Below are positions 6,428 through 14,257 of a stretch of DNA of 26,383 nucleotides, piece by piece (positions within the stretch are counted from its first letter, which is position 1; every line of letters begins with the position of its first letter). The DNA is from an uncultured Eubacteriales bacterium. GTDB taxonomy: Bacteria; Bacillota; Clostridia; Oscillospirales; Butyricicoccaceae. Location of the stretch: the NCBI GenBank assembly GCA_934636325.1, contig CAKUAK010000056.1, forward strand, positions 1-26,383. Reading direction: 5' to 3'. The translations under genes were made by a program, and so were the position numbers. The notes below the pieces were generated by a model. The model was not told where the DNA came from. It searched no databases and was given only the letters and a program-made list of their open reading frames with translations.

Positions 6428-7759
6428 CTACTCCTTTTCCCCGCGCTGACGCACGATCATCTTTATCGGCGTTCCGGTGAAGTCATATACGTCGCGCAGC
6501 CTGTTTTCAAGATAACGCAGATATGAATAGTGGAACAGCTTGGCGTCGTTGCAAAAGCAGACGAATGTAGGCGGCTTTATGCCTACCTGGGTCATATAGA
6601 ACACCTTGAGGCGCTTGCCCTTATCGGTGGGTGGCTGCACCCTCGCCGTGGCGTCGGCCAGAATGGTGTTGAGCATTCCGGTCGTTGCGCGGAAGCAGTT
6701 GGCAGCATAGACCTCTTTTATCTTGTCGAATATATTTTCGACGCGCTGTCCGGTCATCGCCGAAATGAACATGACCGGCGCATAGGTCATATATGCCAGC
6801 TGGGTGCGGACCTTCTTTTCAAACTCGGCCTGGGTAGAGGTCTCTTTTTCGATAAGGTCCCACTTGTTTATGACGATTATAACGGCTTTACCGCTGTCGT
6901 GAGCCATACCGGCTATCTTGGTGTCCTGCTCTGTGACGCCGTCGACGGCGTCGATCATCAGAAGGCAGACGTCGGCACGCTCTATGGCCATCATGGCGCG
7001 CATGACCGAGAAGCGCTCTATGGCCTCATTGACCTTCGACTGCTTGCGTATTCCGGCAGTATCTATAAAGAGGAAGCTGTCCTCTCCCCTTGTGACGACG
7101 CTGTCTATGGCGTCGCGGGTCGTGCCGGGAACATTGCTGACGATGACCCTCTGCTCTCCGGTGACGCGATTGACAAGAGAGCTCTTGCCGGCGTTAGGCT
7201 TGCCGATTATGGCGACCTTTATCATGCCGTCGTCCTCATTCTCATCCTCTGTTTCGGGCGGGAAATACTCGAAGCATTTGTCAAGAAGATCACCTGTGCC
7301 GTATCCGTGCATGGCCGAAATGCCGACAGGATCTCCCATGCCGAGATTATAGAACTCGTAAAAATCTGCCGGAGGATCGCCCGGCGTATCCAGCTTGTTG
7401 ACGCACAGCACGACCGGCTTCTTCGAGCGCTGAAGCATGGCCGCCACGTCGGCGTCGGCCGCCGTAACGCCGGTCTTGACGTCGGTCACAAGTATGACGA
7501 CGTCGGCGTTGCTTATGGCGATATAGGCCTGCTCGCGCATGAAGCGCAGTATCTCGTCGTCGGTTCGCGGCTCTATACCGCCGGTGTCTATTATATCAAA
7601 GCTGCGTCCGCGCCATTCGGCCTTTGCATATATCCTGTCGCGCGTGACGCCGGGGGTGTCCTCGACTATCGCGGCATTCCTGCGGTCGGCCAGCCTGTTG
7701 AAAAGCAGCGATTTTCCCACGTTGGGACGCCCTACGATCGCTATGACCGGTCTGCTCAT
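6428..7759 (-). CDS. der: Ribosome-assembly GTPase Der (EngA)
   Basis: Der is a tandem-domain GTPase needed for late assembly of the 50S subunit. The chosen start gives 443 residues beginning MSRPVIAIVGRPNVGKS. GTPase domain 1 has G1 GRPNVGKS (residues 10-17), G3 DTGG and G4 NKLD. Domain 2 has G1 GKPNAGKSS, G3 DTAGIR and G4 NKWD. The C-terminal KH-like domain ends in GTPIKMIVRQRGEKE. An oddity is L18, where Der normally has T or S right after the Mg2+-coordinating serine of G1. AAAGGA lies about 11 nt upstream. The frame is open further up, but that extension crosses two leader hairpins and I rejected it. It is first in a tight der-plsY-gpsA run. Confidence 0.97.
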   Translation of the reverse strand: MSRPVIAIVGRPNVGKSLLFNRLADRRNAAIVEDTPGVTRDRIYAKAEWRGRSFDIIDTGGIEPRTDDEILRFMREQAYIAISNADVVILVTDVKTGVTAADADVAAMLQRSKKPVVLCVNKLDTPGDPPADFYEFYNLGMGDPVGISAMHGYGTGDLLDKCFEYFPPETEDENEDDGMIKVAIIGKPNAGKSSLVNRVTGEQRVIVSNVPGTTRDAIDSVVTRGEDSFLFIDTAGIRKQSKVNEAIERFSVMRAMMAIERADVCLLMIDAVDGVTEQDTKIAGMAHDSGKAVIIVINKWDLIEKETSTQAEFEKKVRTQLAYMTYAPVMFISAMTGQRVENIFDKIKEVYAANCFRATTGMLNTILADATARVQPPTDKGKRLKVFYMTQVGIKPPTFVCFCNDAKLFHYSYLRYLENRLRDVYDFTGTPIKMIVRQRGEKE

Positions 7760-7784
7760 GGTAAACCAATCCTTTCTTACTTTC

Positions 7785-7827
7785 AAAGGGCGTGTGCCCT
7801 TTCCACTTATGCGCCGGCATGGCGCAT
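7785..7827 (-). promoter_or_regulatory. Two tandem perfect hairpins in the der leader
   Basis: A 7-bp AAAGGGC/GCCCTTT hairpin with a 4-nt loop (7785-7802) and a 7-bp ATGCGCC/GGCGCAT hairpin with a 5-nt loop (7809-7827) stand side by side upstream of der. Neither has a T tract, so they are not simple terminators. They could be RNA-processing, stability or regulatory elements. I found no convincing promoter between 7760 and 7865. Confidence 0.4.
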
Positions 7828-7865
7828 ATTTTACTTCATTTCTCCGCAAGGCGGTTTCCCGCCCA

Positions 7866-7904
7866 TAAAGCAAAATAGAGAAGCGGGAGCGACCCTCTTC
7901 TCTA
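7866..7904 (-). terminator. Rho-independent terminator of rpmF
   Basis: A TAGAGAAG/CTTCTCTA stem (7876-7883 with 7897-7904) extends inward through a GGG/CCC pair. On the minus strand it is followed by TTTTGCTTT. It begins 19 nt after the rpmF stop codon. Confidence 0.82.
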
Positions 7905-7922
7905 CTTTAATAAAACAAGATC

Positions 7923-8111
7923 TTAGTTTGCCTCGGCTACTGTTACGACCTGACGTCCGCGGTATGTGCCGCAGGCCTTGCAAGCCCTGTGTGAAAGAAC
8001 GGGTTCACCGCATTTGGGGCACTTGGAAACATTGGGAAGATCGAGCTTCCAATGGGAGCTGCGCCTCTTGTCTCTCCTCTGTCTGGATACTTTACCCTTA
8101 GGTACTGCCAT
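7923..8111 (-). CDS. rpmF: 50S ribosomal protein L32
   Basis: L32 is a small protein of the large ribosomal subunit. The 62 residues start MAVPKGKVSRQRRDKRRSSH, the standard L32 opening. They contain a complete zinc ribbon with CPKCG (from residue 31) and CKACG (from residue 44), so this is the zinc-binding form. AGGAGG precedes the ATG. The order YceD-like gene then rpmF is widely conserved, and both genes lie between the consensus promoter at 8693-8721 and the terminator at 7866-7904. Confidence 0.97.
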   Translation of the reverse strand: MAVPKGKVSRQRRDKRRSSHWKLDLPNVSKCPKCGEPVLSHRACKACGTYRGRQVVTVAEAN

Positions 8112-8161
8112 GTTTTTCGCCTCCTCACTATATCTTAAACGTTATTATGATTAAAAATTAA

Positions 8162-8659
8162 TCACTGCTTCAAAAGCTCCTGGAGCTTGGCCAATCTGGG
8201 ATCAATGACCCTTCGGTCGCATCCGCAGTCGCCTTCGTTGAGGTTCTTTCCGCATTTCGGACAAAGACCCTTGCAGTCCTCCGAGCAAAGGACGGCAATG
8301 TCCATATCGAGTATCAGCTCGGGCACGAGCAGATCATCCAGATCGACCTCGTCCGACTCTACATAAATTATATCGTCCATCTCGTCGTTATCGACGCTGC
8401 GGGTCAGGATAAGCGACACATCGACATCCTTGTCGTATTCGACAGGCGTCAGGCATCTTGCACAGGCGGTGACCACATGGGCCTCTATCCTCGCGGTGAG
8501 ACGGGTGATCCCGCTTTTCGTCTCGACGCTTCCGACGGCCCTTACCGGCTCAGGGAACGGACGCTCTCCGCCGATCACTTCGGAAGAAAGGTCGATATCA
8601 TAATCAAAATCGAGCCGCTGCTCACGAGAGGCCATCACCTCTCCGAGACTTATTACCAT
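8162..8659 (-). CDS. YceD family (DUF177) protein, probable 23S rRNA accumulation factor
   Basis: The 165-residue product matches the YceD/DUF177 family by its LDFDYDID opening strand, the central ACARCLTPVEYD and the acidic stretch DDIIYVESDEVDLDDLLVPELILDM. The C-terminal zinc-ribbon-like CKGLCPKCG...DCGC follows. Family members next to rpmF have been linked to 23S rRNA accumulation in bacteria and plastids, but the mechanism is unclear. The start MVISLGEVM aligns with the family N-terminus. An alternative ATG eight codons later has a closer GGAGAGG site. It is the first gene of the rpmF operon. Confidence 0.9.
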   Translation of the reverse strand: MVISLGEVMASREQRLDFDYDIDLSSEVIGGERPFPEPVRAVGSVETKSGITRLTARIEAHVVTACARCLTPVEYDKDVDVSLILTRSVDNDEMDDIIYVESDEVDLDDLLVPELILDMDIAVLCSEDCKGLCPKCGKNLNEGDCGCDRRVIDPRLAKLQELLKQ

Positions 8660-8692
8660 ACGCCTTTACCCCAACATAATAATACAAATAGC

Positions 8693-8721
8693 ATTATACA
8701 AATGTGTGCCGGCTTTGTCAA
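8693..8721 (-). promoter_or_regulatory. Perfect-consensus SigA promoter of the YceD-like gene and rpmF
   Basis: The minus strand has TTGACA (8716-8721), exactly 17 nt, and TATAAT (8693-8698), ideal at both hexamers. It should be one of the strongest promoters in the window. Between it and the rluA-type promoter at 8876, about 150 nt show no gene or clear structure. Confidence 0.92.
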
Positions 8722-8872
8722 GGGTTTTCTTCGGCAAAAGACGCCCTCTGTGGGCATATTCAAACCCTTTTATTAGAATATAGTATAAGAGGCAAAATGT
8801 CAAATGGCAAAAGCCCGGGATGCCGCATTTTCTTTTTTTAGGCGCCGCGGACTTTATTTTATATGACACATA

Positions 8873-8881
8873 TGCTAAAAT
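8873..8881 (+). promoter_or_regulatory. Extended -10 promoter candidate of the RluA-type gene
   Basis: TG, one base, then TAAAAT (8876-8881) forms an extended -10. The -35 region (TTTATT) is poor. The predicted start is near 8888, about 20 nt before the ATG. Confidence 0.5.
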
Positions 8882-8908
8882 GACCTTAAAAAGACCTGGA
8901 GCATCACG

Positions 8909-9877
8909 ATGAAAGAGTTTACCATAAATAAAAACGATGCCGGACAGCGGCTCGACAAATACCTTGCAAAGGCCGTTCCCCTTCTCCCCGGCTCGCTCAT
9001 GCATAAATATCTGCGCCTCAAACGCATAAAACTCAATGGCAAGCGATGCGAGGCCGGCCAGAAGCTGGTGCAGGGAGACATTCTGTCGCTCTATATAAAC
9101 GACGAGTTTTTCGGCCGGCCCGACGAGAGCACGGCCTATAAGACGGTCAAGGCCGATATCGACATCGTATACGAGGATGAAAACATACTGCTTGTCGACA
9201 AAAAGCCGGGCGTCGTCGTACACGAGGATGAATCGGGCAGCGCCGACACCCTCATAGGCCGCATACAGGCCTATCTTTTCTCAAAGGGTGAATGGGACCC
9301 CGAGAAGGAAAACAGCTTTACACCTTCACTGTGCAACCGTATCGACCGCAATACCGGCGGCATAGTCATCGCCGCAAAAACCGCCGAGGCCCTTCGGATC
9401 CTCAACGAAAAGATCCGCGACCATGAGATATCAAAATATTACCTATGCCTGGTCCACGGCGTCCCCCGTCCGCCGAAAGGAACGATAAAGAGCTTCATTC
9501 GCCGCGACAAAAAAGAAAAGCGTGTCTATGTCTATGACAAGCCCGCCCCCGATGCCCTTACGGCCATAACCGATTATCGCGTCATATCCTCCGGCAAGGG
9601 CATGTCCCTTGTCGAATGTCTGCTCCACACCGGGCGCACCCACCAGATACGCGCCCAGATGGCCCACATCGGTCATCCCCTTGCCGGTGATACAAAATAC
9701 GGCACCAACCGCGACAACCGCGGCCTGCCCTTCAAATATCAGGCCCTTTACTCTTACAGGCTGATATTTTCATTTACCACCGACGCCGGCCGCCTTGAAT
9801 ATCTCAAGGGGTGCGAGTTTAAAGTGAAAAACGTGCCCTTTGCCGATTTCATCAAAAACGGCAAAGGAGATTTTTAA
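8909..9877 (+). CDS. RluA-family pseudouridine synthase (RluC/RluD type)
   Basis: This enzyme isomerises specific uridines of rRNA, most likely 23S, to pseudouridine. The 322-residue protein has an N-terminal S4 RNA-binding domain (about residues 12-75, with GQRLDKYLAKAVP and RIKLNGKRCE) and then the catalytic domain. The catalytic aspartate is D146 within NRIDRNTGG, where the better-known subgroup reads HRLDxxTSG. SKYYLCLVHG, LHTGRTHQIRAQMAHIGHPLAGDTKYG and a C-terminal strand are normal. CTGGAG lies 7 nt before the ATG. The gene is monocistronic, and the exact target uridine cannot be read from sequence. Confidence 0.92.
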   Translation: MKEFTINKNDAGQRLDKYLAKAVPLLPGSLMHKYLRLKRIKLNGKRCEAGQKLVQGDILSLYINDEFFGRPDESTAYKTVKADIDIVYEDENILLVDKKPGVVVHEDESGSADTLIGRIQAYLFSKGEWDPEKENSFTPSLCNRIDRNTGGIVIAAKTAEALRILNEKIRDHEISKYYLCLVHGVPRPPKGTIKSFIRRDKKEKRVYVYDKPAPDALTAITDYRVISSGKGMSLVECLLHTGRTHQIRAQMAHIGHPLAGDTKYGTNRDNRGLPFKYQALYSYRLIFSFTTDAGRLEYLKGCEFKVKNVPFADFIKNGKGDF

Positions 9878-9967
9878 AGAAAAACCGAGTATTTCAAAGC
9901 ATTTCAGAGATTTTTCATTTTTCTTTTCGATTTTGTTGGATTTTTTGCGGCCTTTTGCCGAAAAGCA

Positions 9968-9996
9968 TTGACATTTCAAGTCTTTTTATGTATATT
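9968..9996 (+). promoter_or_regulatory. SigA-type promoter of potABCD
   Basis: A perfect TTGACA (9968-9973), a 17-nt spacer and TATATT (9991-9996) lie about 40 nt before potA. The 90 nt between the RluA-type gene and this promoter are T-rich and show no clean terminator stem. Confidence 0.85.
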
Positions 9997-10038
9997 ATTG
10001 CTGTTATATATACAGTACCATAGTTGGGGGGTCAGATA

Positions 10039-11076
10039 ATGTCTGAAAAATTGATAAATTTGGAAAACATTCACAAGGATTATGGAGGCAAAGTCGTCCT
10101 CGATAATATAAATCTATATGTAAGGGACAAGGAATTTGTAACCTTGCTTGGGCCTTCGGGCTGCGGCAAGACCACTACGCTGCGTATAATAGGCGGATTC
10201 GAAACGCCGAGCGCAGGGGTGGTCTATTTTGATGAAAAAATCATCAATGATGTGCCGGCCTATAAGCGTCAGGTCAACACGGTATTCCAGCGCTATGCCC
10301 TCTTTACCCATATGAATGTTTATGACAACGTGGCCTTCGGCCTGCGCATAAACAAGGTGAAGGAAAGCGAGATCAAAGAGCGTGTCGAGCGCATGCTCAA
10401 GCTGGTCAACCTTCCCGATTACAGCCAGCGCGCTGTTACCTCTCTTTCGGGCGGCGAGCAGCAGAGGATCGCCATCGCAAGGGCCCTTGTCAACCACCCC
10501 CGCGTCCTGCTTCTCGACGAGCCGCTGGGCGCCCTCGACCTCAAGCTGAGAAAGGACATGCAGCGCGAGCTCAAGGCCATACAGCAGCAGGTTGGCATCA
10601 CCTTTGTCTATGTCACCCACGATCAGGAGGAGGCCCTTACCATGAGCGACACCATCGTCGTCATGAACAAGGGACGTATCCAGCAGATCGGCACCCCGGT
10701 AGATATATATAACGAACCGAAGAACGCCTTTGTCGCCGACTTTATCGGCGAGAGCAATATCCTCGACGGTGTCATGCACCGCGACAGGCTGGTATCCTTC
10801 TGCGGACGTCAGTTCGACTGTCTTGACGGCGGCTTCGCCCCCGACGAGAATGTCGACGTCGTCGTCAGGCCGGAGGACTTCGAGATAGTCTCCCCCGAAG
10901 AAGGCCAGATGACCGGCATTGTAAGATCGGTCGTCTTTATGGGCGTCCATTACGAGATAATGGTCGAGACCGAGCATTTCACCTGGATGGTACATTCGAT
11001 ATACGAAGCGCATGTGGGAGAACGCCTCGGGCTGGTCCTCACGCCCGACGACATCCACATAATGCACAAATCCTGA
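10039..11076 (+). CDS. potA: Spermidine/putrescine ABC transporter ATP-binding protein
   Basis: PotA is the cytoplasmic ATPase that powers polyamine import through PotB-PotC. The 345-residue product has Walker A GPSGCGKTTT (about residues 38-47), the Q-loop region, the ABC signature LSGGEQQRIA, Walker B LLLDEPLGALD and the switch histidine VTHDQEEA. A C-terminal TOBE-like regulatory domain (about residues 240-345) includes VVVRPEDFEI. The ATG follows a run of six G with good spacing. A TTG five codons upstream is open but would start inside the ribosome-binding region. It is the first gene of potABCD. Confidence 0.96.
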   Translation: MSEKLINLENIHKDYGGKVVLDNINLYVRDKEFVTLLGPSGCGKTTTLRIIGGFETPSAGVVYFDEKIINDVPAYKRQVNTVFQRYALFTHMNVYDNVAFGLRINKVKESEIKERVERMLKLVNLPDYSQRAVTSLSGGEQQRIAIARALVNHPRVLLLDEPLGALDLKLRKDMQRELKAIQQQVGITFVYVTHDQEEALTMSDTIVVMNKGRIQQIGTPVDIYNEPKNAFVADFIGESNILDGVMHRDRLVSFCGRQFDCLDGGFAPDENVDVVVRPEDFEIVSPEEGQMTGIVRSVVFMGVHYEIMVETEHFTWMVHSIYEAHVGERLGLVLTPDDIHIMHKS

Positions 11077-11093
11077 CGGGAGGCGCACTGGCA

Positions 11094-11981
11094 ATGAAAA
11101 ACCGTAAGCTGGCCTCTCTTCCCGCCATCCCTTATGTCGGATGGATGGCCGTCTTTGTCGTCGTTCCCCTCCTGCTGATCATTTTTTTCGCATTTACCAA
11201 TGAGGCGGGCGGCTTCACCCTCGAAAACTTCTCGCAGATGGGAAGCTATACCATGGTCTTTGTCCGCTCGCTGATGCTGGCAGCGGTGGCGACGGTGGTA
11301 TGTCTTATAATAGGCTATCCCGTATCCTATGCCCTTTCAAAGGAAAGCCCGACATTCCAGCGCATCGCCATGATGCTCATCATGCTGCCCATGTGGATCA
11401 ACTTCCTGCTGCGCACCTACGCATGGATGTCGATCCTTGAAAACACCGGACTGATCAATACATTTCTGAGCGACATCGGCGTATTCGATCTGATCAACAG
11501 GATCGGCATGGCCCTTTCCTCCGATCCGGCCAATTATGTCCCCATCGAATACTTCAACATGATAAACACCCAGGGCGCAGTCGTGCTTGGCATGGTATAT
11601 AACTATCTGCCCTTCATGATAATGCCTATCTACTCGGTCATCGTCAAGATCGACCGCGCCACCATCGAGGCGGCACAGGATCTCGGGGCGAACTCGGTGA
11701 CGGTATTCCGCAAGGTCATATTCCCCTTAAGTCTTCCCGGTGTTCTTTCGGGAATAACCATGGTCTTTGTCCCCTCGGTCAGCACCTTTATCCTTTCAAA
11801 GCTGCTGGGCGGCGGCACGACCATGCTGCTGGGCGACCTTATAGAAATGCAGTTCGTCGGCGGGGCATATAATCCCCACCTCGGTTCGGCCATATCTCTT
11901 ATCATGATGATCATCGTCATGGTCTGCATGGCGATAATGAACCGCTTCGGCGACGGCGAAGATCAGGCGGTGATGTTATGA
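11094..11981 (+). CDS. potB: Spermidine/putrescine ABC transporter permease PotB
   Basis: PotB is one of the two membrane channel subunits of the polyamine importer. The 295-residue protein has about six transmembrane segments, starting with a hydrophobic helix at about residues 14-37. The cytoplasmic EAA loop that docks on PotA is seen as EAAQDLGANSVTVFRKVIFP, followed by LPGVLSG. MLPMWINFLLRTYAWM is typical of PotB. A GGGAGG site lies upstream, 17 bp after potA, and the stop overlaps the potC start by 4 nt. Confidence 0.95.
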   Translation: MKNRKLASLPAIPYVGWMAVFVVVPLLLIIFFAFTNEAGGFTLENFSQMGSYTMVFVRSLMLAAVATVVCLIIGYPVSYALSKESPTFQRIAMMLIMLPMWINFLLRTYAWMSILENTGLINTFLSDIGVFDLINRIGMALSSDPANYVPIEYFNMINTQGAVVLGMVYNYLPFMIMPIYSVIVKIDRATIEAAQDLGANSVTVFRKVIFPLSLPGVLSGITMVFVPSVSTFILSKLLGGGTTMLLGDLIEMQFVGGAYNPHLGSAISLIMMIIVMVCMAIMNRFGDGEDQAVML

Positions 11982-12784
11982 AAAAAGATAAGAGCTTCGG
12001 CGGCCGCCTTCTGACCTTCCTCCTGTTCTTCTTTCTTTACGCTCCGATAATCGTGCTGATCGTCTTCTCCTTCAACAGCACCAAGAGCCGCAGCGTCTGG
12101 ACAGGCTTCACCCTCGACTGGTATGTCAAGCTGTTCCACAACAGCTCGATACTTTCGGCCCTTTACACGACCCTTCTCGTATCGGTGCTGGCCGCCATAC
12201 TGGCCACCATCGCCGGGACCTTCGCGTCGATCGGTATTTTTAATATGCGCCGCCGCACCCGCGAGTTGGTGCTTCAGGTCAACAACATCCCGGTCATCAA
12301 CGCCGACATCATAACCGGCGTATCGCTCTGCATCCTGTTCGTTTTCCTCGGAAAGCATCTCGGCTTCGAGCTGGGTTTCGGCACGCTGCTGATAGCCCAT
12401 GTCACCTTCAATATCCCCTATGTCATATTGTCGGTCATGCCAAAGCTGCGCCAGCTGGACAAAAACCTCTTTGAGGCGGCGCAGGACCTCGGCTGCACAT
12501 GGATGCAGGCCTTTACAAAGGTCATCATCCCCGAGATCCGTCCCGGCATAGTCAACGGGCTTCTGATGGCCTTCACCCTTTCGGTCGACGATTTCGTCAT
12601 AAGCTATTTTACCGCCGGATCGGTCGAGACCCTTTCGATGCGCATATATGCCATGACGAAAAAACGCATCAGCCCCGAGATCAACGCCATCTCGACGATA
12701 CTTTTCGTAACGATACTTCTGCTGCTGGTCATAATCAATGTACGTCAGGCGCAGCAGGAAAAGGCCGAAGCCAAGAGACGATAG
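11978..12784 (+). CDS. potC: Spermidine/putrescine ABC transporter permease PotC
   Basis: PotC is the second permease subunit. The 268 residues include about six transmembrane segments. The first (about residues 11-30) begins FLLFFFLYAPIIVLIVFSFN, the usual PotC opening. The EAA loop reads EAAQDLGCTWMQAFTKVIIP followed by EIRPGI, and AFTLSVDDFVISYFTAG is the conserved PotC stretch after it. Translation is coupled to potB through an ATGA overlap. The product should pair with PotB and PotA and receive substrate from PotD. Confidence 0.95.
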   Translation: MKKDKSFGGRLLTFLLFFFLYAPIIVLIVFSFNSTKSRSVWTGFTLDWYVKLFHNSSILSALYTTLLVSVLAAILATIAGTFASIGIFNMRRRTRELVLQVNNIPVINADIITGVSLCILFVFLGKHLGFELGFGTLLIAHVTFNIPYVILSVMPKLRQLDKNLFEAAQDLGCTWMQAFTKVIIPEIRPGIVNGLLMAFTLSVDDFVISYFTAGSVETLSMRIYAMTKKRISPEINAISTILFVTILLLLVIINVRQAQQEKAEAKRR

Positions 12785-12832
12785 TCTCTCGGATATAAAA
12801 ATGTTATCTTAATTTTGAAGGGAGATAAAAAA

Positions 12833-13873
12833 TTGAAAAAAACTCTTGTTCTGTTGGCAGCTCTGATGGCTGCGGCGCTTCTTCTGACTGGCTGCGGCGG
12901 CAGCTCTTCCCAGGAGGTCGTAAATGTCTATAACTGGGGCGAAAACATCGACGAATCGATCTTTGATGATTTCGAAGAAGAGACCGGCATCAAGGTCAAC
13001 TACAAGGTATACGAGACAAACGAACAGCTCTATGCCGTGCTCAAGCAGGGCGGCGTCAATTATGACGTCATCATCCCCTCCGACTATATGATCTCGAGAA
13101 TGATCGACGAGGGCATGCTTGAAAAGATCGATTACAGCAACGTCCCCAATCTCTCGAAGATCGACCCGCAGTATCTCAACCGCGAGTTCGACCCCGATCA
13201 GGAATATTCCGTTCCCTACACATGGGGCGTCGTCGGCATCATCTATAACACAAAGATGGTGCAGGAGCCTGTGACCAGTTGGGCAACGCTGTTCGATGAA
13301 AAATACAGCGGCCAGATCCTTCAGTTCGATAACTCGAGGGACGCGGTAGCCACCGCCCTCTTCTATCTCGGCTATCCGGTAAACACCACCGACAAGGCCC
13401 AGCTCGACGAGGCATATCAGCTCCTTGTCCAGCAGAAGGGCATCCTCCAGGGCTATGTCATGGATCAGGTCTTTGACAAGCTTGAAGGCGGTGAAGCCGC
13501 TATCGGCGTCTATTACGCCGGAGACGCCCTGACAATGATGGACACCAACCCTGACCTTGATTTCTGCATCCCCGAAGAGGGCACCAACTTCTTTGTCGAT
13601 GCAATGTGTATACCCAAGGGGGCTGCCAACAAGGCTAACGCTGAAGCCTTTATCAATTTCATGTGCGAAACCGACATCGCCCTGCGCAACATGGACGTCA
13701 CAGGCTATGCCACCCCCTCGGCTGAGGCCTACAACGAGCTTGACGAAGAGACAAAGAACAACCCCATCCTCTTCCCCTCAAGCGATATTCTTGAAAAATG
13801 CCAGACATTTGTAAATCTCCCCGCCGAGACCCTTGAGCTTTACAACGACTACTGGACGAAGCTCAAATCATAG
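12833..13873 (+). CDS. potD: Spermidine/putrescine-binding lipoprotein PotD
   Basis: PotD is the extracellular receptor that delivers polyamine to PotB-PotC. The chosen TTG start gives 346 residues with a lipoprotein signal: KK at residues 2-3, a hydrophobic stretch and the lipobox LLTGC with Cys21 as the lipidated residue. The mature part begins VVNVYNWGENIDESIFDDF, typical of the PotD/PotF fold, and continues with YDVIIPSDYMISRMI and VPYTWGVVGIIYNT. GGGAG lies 8 nt before this TTG. Another TTG at 12815 is in frame but lies upstream of that site. The gene follows potC by 48 nt and ends before a strong terminator. Confidence 0.94.
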   Translation: MKKTLVLLAALMAAALLLTGCGGSSSQEVVNVYNWGENIDESIFDDFEEETGIKVNYKVYETNEQLYAVLKQGGVNYDVIIPSDYMISRMIDEGMLEKIDYSNVPNLSKIDPQYLNREFDPDQEYSVPYTWGVVGIIYNTKMVQEPVTSWATLFDEKYSGQILQFDNSRDAVATALFYLGYPVNTTDKAQLDEAYQLLVQQKGILQGYVMDQVFDKLEGGEAAIGVYYAGDALTMMDTNPDLDFCIPEEGTNFFVDAMCIPKGAANKANAEAFINFMCETDIALRNMDVTGYATPSAEAYNELDEETKNNPILFPSSDILEKCQTFVNLPAETLELYNDYWTKLKS

Positions 13874-13885
13874 CCTGTCAAACCC

Positions 13886-13917
13886 ACTCCCGGCCTTCAA
13901 AAAGGGCCGGGAGTTTT
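13886..13917 (+). terminator. Rho-independent terminator of potABCD
   Basis: A 10-bp ACTCCCGGCC/GGCCGGGAGT stem (13886-13895 with 13905-13914) is followed by TTTT. It lies 12 nt after the potD stop. Confidence 0.9.
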
Positions 13918-13977
13918 ACATTCCGCGTTTTTTGTCGAGGAGATTCGAAAAAAGTTTTTCAATTTAAAAATAGTTTA

Positions 13978-14006
13978 TTGACATTACCATTATTAGGCGG
14001 TATATT
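13978..14006 (+). promoter_or_regulatory. SigA-type promoter of the activase/dehydratase pair
   Basis: A perfect TTGACA (13978-13983), a 17-nt spacer and TATATT (14001-14006). The predicted start is near 14013, about 245 nt before the first ATG. A second, weaker candidate (TTGACG at 14104-14109, 17 nt, TAAAGT at 14127-14132) lies inside the leader. Confidence 0.8.
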
Positions 14007-14012
14007 ATCCTT

Positions 14013-14257
14013 GTTCGGAAACTTTGGCTTTCTAACTTTTAGGTTTGCTTACATATTTATCCGACGTTACCGGTCGGAGTGTATTTTCTAACGAATACTT
14101 AACTTGACGCAGCGTCATAAAAACAATAAAGTTTTAATTATATCGACGGAAAACCCGTCGTTTCTCTTCCCCTCCGGCGGTTGCCGTCCGTGCGGAGATC
14201 TCAATATCATGCGCCGGTAATTTTTCGGGTCCGGCGTTAAAGGAAAGGACAGAGACA
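14013..14257 (+). ncRNA. Long structured 5' leader, candidate regulatory RNA
   Basis: About 245 nt lie between the promoter and the activase ATG with no open gene. Hairpins can be drawn at 14060-14078 (TCCGAC/GTCGGA), 14105-14117 (TGACG/CGTCA) and 14144-14160 (CGACGG/CCGTCG, then TTTCTCTT). Two more lie at 14172-14197 (two-part stem CTCCG/CGGAG) and 14212-14236 (CGCCGG/CCGGCG), the last ending just before the AGGAAAGG ribosome-binding site. None of the riboswitch or T-box consensus elements that I know is present. A regulatory function is inference from length and structure only. Confidence 0.4.

Noticed and set aside
6530..8101. Plus-strand open frame of 523 codons opposite der and rpmF
   Set aside because: It is antisense to two certain genes, resembles no protein family, and arises from the codon bias of the real strand.
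14104..14132. Second promoter-like sequence in the activase leader (TTGACG, 17 nt, TAAAGT)
   Set aside because: It is weaker than the upstream promoter at 13978-14006 and overlaps a hairpin; mentioned as an alternative but not called.
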